64,000 nt of DNA from positions 1,676,001 to 1,740,000 of the forward strand of contig NC_088317.1 in assembly GCF_910592395.1 (NCBI RefSeq). The letters run 5' to 3'. This document shows positions 59,276 through 64,000 of the stretch, one piece after another. The notes under the pieces were generated by a model. That model was not told the DNA's origin. It worked only from the letters and a program-made list of their open reading frames with translations, and made no database searches. The translations under genes were made by a program, and so were the position numbers. Position 1 is the stretch's first letter. Every line of letters begins with the position of its first letter. Source of the stretch: Lineus longissimus. Its lineage: Eukaryota > Nemertea > Pilidiophora > Heteronemertea > Lineidae.

Positions 59276-61489
59276 CAATCATTTCGCAAAGATTTAATAT
59301 ATTTTAAACAATGACGACTGCAGGATCATTATCTCTTATATTCTTTTATCATTTTGGCTACATTATGAAAGGCGGAGGGACAAAAGCTGGCCCCAGCGTG
59401 TATCAGTTTCCATTAGATCTCTCGGACTTCTCGTCTTACTGTCATAACAGGCCATTGTTTGGCCGAAGAGGTTAGCGTCCATTTCAAGGTGTGGACGATT
59501 TTTTACCGAGGATTAATCTACCTATCCATAACAATTAGCTGCGGTCGTCTGCAGAGGGCATGAGATGAGGTGATTGGAAAATGAGTCCATCTTGGGATAA
59601 ACGGAAGATGAAATGGCAATACAATGACAGATGGTTTCATGTGACACAAAGTTATTTGTCACTTCTTTCCCAAGTCCTTCCAGAACTTCACGATTTGTTT
59701 GTTGTCATTTAGCAAGCCCACCGCACTCAAAATCGCCAAAAACCGAGAAATTTTTTTTTTTTTTTTTTTTTATCCTGATCAGGTCCAGAAAGCCCGAGTG
59801 AAAATTTGAAACTTTTATTTTGAAATAAAATTATATTTTCATTTCTCCCTCCTCTGAGCTGCCTCGACAGAAGTCTACCGTGAGAGCAAAAAGAATTTTG
59901 ATTTTTTTAATTTTTATTCCACCCTCCTCAGCTTGTTCTCGGATGAAAAAACACGCCATGAACTAAGGCATAAAAAAGTCTCGCCAAAGCTCTACAAGGG
60001 ACTCTTTAAACATAAAAGTTCTGTAATTTTTTAGTCTGGCCAAATAATTGATTAATTTTACTTCTGGGAACAATTGACTAATAGGATATGATACATATAA
60101 TCACTTAAATTAAGACTGATAACACCCTAGAGTAGAATTTGATATTGCCCTCATCATATGAGAACACTCTTGGCGATTCAACTTTTGAATTTGTCTGGGT
60201 CGAACTTTCCGCCTAGCAAAAAGTTAATCCTCCTGCTATCAAACTGCCGACTGGCGAACTCATTTCACCGAAAAGTGACCCACGAACCGAGGGGGCATAG
60301 ACTACTGGAACTGGCTCAGCAGCAAGAGGGTTACTCTTGATAGTATGTTGCACATTAGTCATACATTTGGTGGGACACGTGTTCATAGCATGGTTAGGCT
60401 TTTCAAACAATTAGCCCGACACACAGCCATGTTAATGCTACACACATCCTTCATTTAAAATGCCAACCATGAAAAAAAAAACTGCATTGTCCATCAGCGC
60501 ACAATGGACCACTTTAAAACGCGAACCAATTAACAGATGGGCAACATCAGCACAGCTCAAGCAAGAAGACAATTGCACGCTGATTACAATCGTCCGAGCT
60601 GCACAAGACAAAAAACGGAGCACCTCCTCTTTTATTCTTGTTTGACAAAGCATTTCAACAGCTGTCCAAAGCCCTGGGTGTGTGTGGCACGTTCGGACTG
60701 ACGCGGTCCACAGTAGTCCGTGCTACGTAGCAAGTATGGCCATAGCCTCAGGCGAGTTTGAGATCTGCATGTTTATAACACTTGTTTGAAATCAGCCGCT
60801 CTATTATTTTTTCATTGAATTCTTTGTTAATCTTGTAATGGAAAAATTGTTAGGGCATGCTGTCTTGGACTAGCTAAGATGGTTCATGAGGTTCAGAGAT
60901 GAACAGATAAATAGGAAAGAGTATCAAAAGACATCAAATATTTTATTGCAGTTGGTCAAATATGACATCCCGTCTTTATTAGTATAGTTCCATCTCAAAG
61001 ACGACTACTGGTCACTTTGGTGACAAGATGTTTGTAGCCTTGGGCATGGCACTTTGCTACAGTTCTGTACACGTGCGGTGACATTATCATGATTATGTGC
61101 CAAAGGGTGAATTCCCAGCAGAAGCTAGGATGCAATATTTCAATTTTAGAAACAACCCGAGGGGACATTCAGAGCCAGAAAACAAAATTGGACACATTTT
61201 GAGTTCAGATATGAGGGGCATTCGAGTCGGGACATGTGCACCCTACGGCATGAAACTAGTCACAATAGCACACACGTGGAGGCTGGTGGCACTCTGCGCC
61301 AGTGGGGCGACATGCACCCGCCCCGCTCCACCTTATAAGGAGGAGGAACAAAAAACTGACAATTGAGGAGAAAATTTGACACTTTTTTCCAGGTGTGTGT
61401 GGCCTCGAGCAAGTGATTTAACTGCTTATGATTTGCCACGTGAATCGCTGTTGTCATGGAGCTGTGCGGCAAATGCAGTCCCAACAAAT
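59276..61489. other. noncoding block with a T homopolymer
   Basis: A 21-base T-tract at 59751-59771 is the only clear feature. A 12-base palindrome TGCTACGTAGCA lies at 60721-60732. No gene is recognised. Confidence 0.4.
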
Positions 61490-61675
61490 ATTTGAGAATT
61501 TTGAACTTATGAAAAAATTCAACTATGAAAGATGAAAAAATTTCTAAGTCCAAATACTTTTTCTCTTGAATTTTTTTTCTGCTCAAAATGGAGAAACATC
61601 ATCAGTCCCAAAAATGTTTTGACTTTGAAAATTTTCAGAATTTTGAACTTAGGAAAAAATTCAACTCTAACCCTG
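61490..61675 (+). repeat. 128-bp-family repeat, about one and a half units
   Basis: 'attttgaactt', 'tttctaagtccaaatac' and then the core CTGCTCAAAATGGAG at 61579, with AAACATCATCAGTCCCA, are followed again by 'gactttgaaaatttt' and 'attttgaactta'. The order agrees with the tandem copies at 19.9 kb. Confidence 0.85.
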
Positions 61676-63490
61676 TCAAACCTACAAAGACCAATATCCA
61701 CAGCTAGCAGCAAATTTTAACAAGATTTTTAGCCTCGAGAGCACATTGCGGCATGTTTCAAATTGCTTTGAGGGGATCCCATGCTGGCTTAAAATAATTG
61801 GCGATGGAAATTAAAACTTTGGAGAGCAGATCAGGATGTCGTCCAATTTCACTTTATTTTGCCGCTAATTAATTGCGACCGTCTAATGAAGATGAGTCTC
61901 ACCTGTGCTTCGAGATTATAAACAAAGGATTTTGTTTAACTTGCTTTTTTTATCGCTTTTGTTTGTAGCCTTTTGAAGGTAGATGTTCAGTAACTCCTGT
62001 AAATCACTTATGACTCAATGCAAGTGACCTCCTGAAACATTCTGACATCCTGAGACCGATTCCACTGAATCGGCAGAAACCTTACTGCTCATACCTTTCA
62101 AAATTCCAAAATATTATTTCGGATACTCATCAAACGGACGACAATCGTTTGAAGACACTCAAGAACAATCGCCCAGGCAAAACCATGACACACTAAAGAA
62201 GCTCTAAAAGGTATATTCTCTATTTGATATCACACCCAAGTCAAAAGCTGAAGCGTTCTAAGAGTGGAAACTCTTTGATTCGTTAGTGTGCATTGATTTT
62301 AGAGAATTCGCAACAATGGTCTTGTCAGACCAAAAATCCCTCAACGCACGCTCGCAAAATGTCCGCAGACAATAAGTCCAATCTTCATTAACCTAATTCT
62401 CTGTCCATTTTTTCGCAATCGAGACCAAACGGAACTCAAAGAAAACGCGCGCAACAAAGAGGATATTTCGGTCTTTGACAAGCCAAAACATAACTCTAAG
62501 TGGATCACAGAGATTATAGCATTTTCACCATAATATAATTGTTTTGGGCCGTGATAAAAGTCGGGCTAATTCCCCGTTCCCCGCCTGCCAAACGTCATTA
62601 TAACCTATTCATCATATTCACCATCACATGCAAACATGATATGACCCACTACCATTGTTCGGGCTAGCTCGTAGCATCCATGTTGGTACTAGCGCTACAT
62701 GCTAAGCGTTTAATGACGAATTCATCAGTCTAATTGAAACCGAGGTAAATCTGTTGATGAAGGCTTGTTAATTTCTAAATCATTCTTGTTATGACTTGTC
62801 ATGATTTATCTGAGGAGTTTTTTTCGATGTTAAAAAAGGCAAGTGTTTTCAGTTACACAATTTCAGTTTCACCACAATGGCCAGATGCAAACTGCTAAGG
62901 TAGCTAATAACATTAAGAGATCGTTTTCAGGTTGTCCATTTTCACCGGACCTCAGACAAGAGTGCTCACCTTACATCATGTTATCATAACAGGATAATGA
63001 CCAACCACAGTCCAGCACTTATGGTATTCTCCAGGGAGGCTGAGATTCTCTGCAAGCCCGACTTACAAAAAGCTAATTAAGGTGGCGACAATTAGTATCC
63101 GTTTAATCTCCACAACGGACAAGGACGGGTCATTTTTGGCGATGACCAGCGGTGAATCACCATGACCTGTTTACTCATATTCCATTGTTCTCTTATCTTT
63201 GATCTTGTGAAGTTTTGATAAGATTTTATCATGAAATGGCAAAGATCATTTGAGATGTGTCTGGTCCGATTATTTCCTGTTTTTTTAGCAAAAGATGCCA
63301 GTAATGCTATTGTGTAATATTCTTTGTGTCACATCTTTACGATATTCTTTTGTTTCTATTCTCACATGAGCCATACTTAGCAGCAAAATAGCTGAAAATT
63401 TCAATTCAGAAAAAGCTTCCGTTATAGCTATACACGTAGGTTCGTTATCCTCTTTGATCTCTGTCAGTTTATTTCAAGCAAGTGTATGGA
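61676..63490. other. noncoding block, possible enhancer-like region
   Basis: Around 62500-62760 there are an octamer-like CATGCAAAC, GGGCTAATT, TCTAATTGAA and TTTAATGACGA, together with uninterrupted non-repetitive sequence. The mix of POU and homeodomain motifs would suit a developmental enhancer. No conservation data are available, so this is only a suggestion. Confidence 0.3.
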
Positions 63491-63645
63491 TAGGGCTGTC
63501 ACAGAGGCACAGTGGAAACATCAGCACCTGCACCTCTGAGGACCCGGGTTCGATTCCCGCAGACTCATGTGATAGAGACAGCGACTCTCTTTGGTGGTGT
63601 AGGTTTCCTCTGGGGTCACTGGTTTCCCCCTACTTAGATTAAAAT
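63491..63645 (+). mobile_element. tRNA-derived SINE
   Basis: A degenerate A box (AGAGGCACAGTGG) precedes a perfect B box (GGTTCGATTCC, 63547-63557). Downstream comes GTAGGTTTCCTCTGGGG and CACTGGTTTCCCCC, a module that follows the tRNA part in widespread animal SINEs. The tRNA-like part lacks the pairing needed for a working tRNA. The tail runs into 'aaaatcacccaaaatc'. Confidence 0.7.
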
Positions 63646-64000
63646 CACCCAAAATCGTTTACCAAGCTAATGATATCTTTATGTTTTTATGACCCTAGCT
63701 GATTCATCGCTCATTGTCTCTCAGATTTTAATCTTATAAATGACTGATCAGATTCTCATCAGGTTAATGATCCATCATAACCGACTTTGACAGATTCAAA
63801 CCAATTGTAACCAATAGTTTCCTCTGTCTTAAACACAGACGATACACATGTTTTTAAAGGAATACCTACGAGATAGGCTTCAGACACTCTTCAGATTTTT
63901 GTTCACATCCTAAATTTGGTTGGATACGTCAAGGCAGTGAAAGTGTTAAGAGAGAGGTTCTATACTTTTCTTGATTGGCCATCGATTATTCTCCCTCTGA

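Noticed and set aside
60721-60732. 12-base palindrome TGCTACGTAGCA
   Set aside because: Palindromes of this length occur by chance in 64 kb, and it is not repeated or embedded in other structure.
1-64000. CRISPR array, ribosomal RNA genes, working tRNA genes
   Set aside because: The only regularly spaced repeats are eukaryotic minisatellites without unique spacers. No rRNA signature or complete tRNA cloverleaf was seen on either strand.

Overview
This window looks like noncoding chromosomal DNA from an animal, most likely a marine invertebrate. It is A+T-rich by eye and has no bacterial-style gene packing. It carries animal-type mobile elements: pieces of non-LTR retrotransposon with (TAA)n tails, tRNA-derived SINEs, and pogo-, Harbinger- and piggyBac-type elements. 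I cannot name the phylum from the sequence alone. No complete protein-coding gene is visible. Most open frames of 60-170 codons are about what chance gives in DNA of this composition.

Layout. 1-3.7 kb: tandem repeats, two copies of a ~128-bp AT-rich repeat family, a degenerate ~200-bp array, and an array of the palindrome TTCACCATGGTGAA. 4.97-5.08 kb: a short stretch with coding character resembling the C-terminal half of a PKD-type beta-sandwich, with possible splice sites. 5.3-5.5 and 13.9-14.2 kb: two minus-strand LINE 3' ends, one still encoding the end of a reverse-transcriptase ORF. 11.85-12.05, 40.7-40.9 and 56.85-57.03 kb: three copies of a pogo-like MITE. 16.6-16.95 kb: a 50-bp terminal-inverted-repeat element that encloses a promoter-like segment, an ATG, 26 codons and a good splice donor. 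19.9-20.2 kb: three units of the 128-bp family. 28.76-28.93 kb: a Harbinger-type MITE. 37.37-38.22 kb: a 74-bp minisatellite with a dimeric substructure. 38.42-38.64 kb: a near-perfect 99-bp foldback. 39.2-39.73 kb: a deleted piggyBac element keeping the cysteine-rich end of its transposase. 53.6, 63.5 and probably 33.5 and 45.7 kb: SINE-like sequences.

Between these elements much of the unique-looking DNA is built of old, diverged direct duplications, mostly 110-290 bp in period. At least a dozen pairs can be aligned by eye. Several short motif arrays (CRE/ATF sites every 19 bp, ATTGT about every 20 bp, overlapping nuclear-receptor half-sites, paired homeodomain sites) may be regulatory or may be simple minisatellites.

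The genes do not form a pathway. The coding traces are transposase or retrotransposon remnants, one possible exon of a host gene, and a first exon trapped inside a transposon. The best leads for something undescribed are the exon-bearing inverted-repeat element at 16.6 kb, the dispersed fragment shared by 6.1 and 39.9 kb with a conserved minus-strand reading frame, the 99-bp foldback, and the CACCATGGTG palindrome array.
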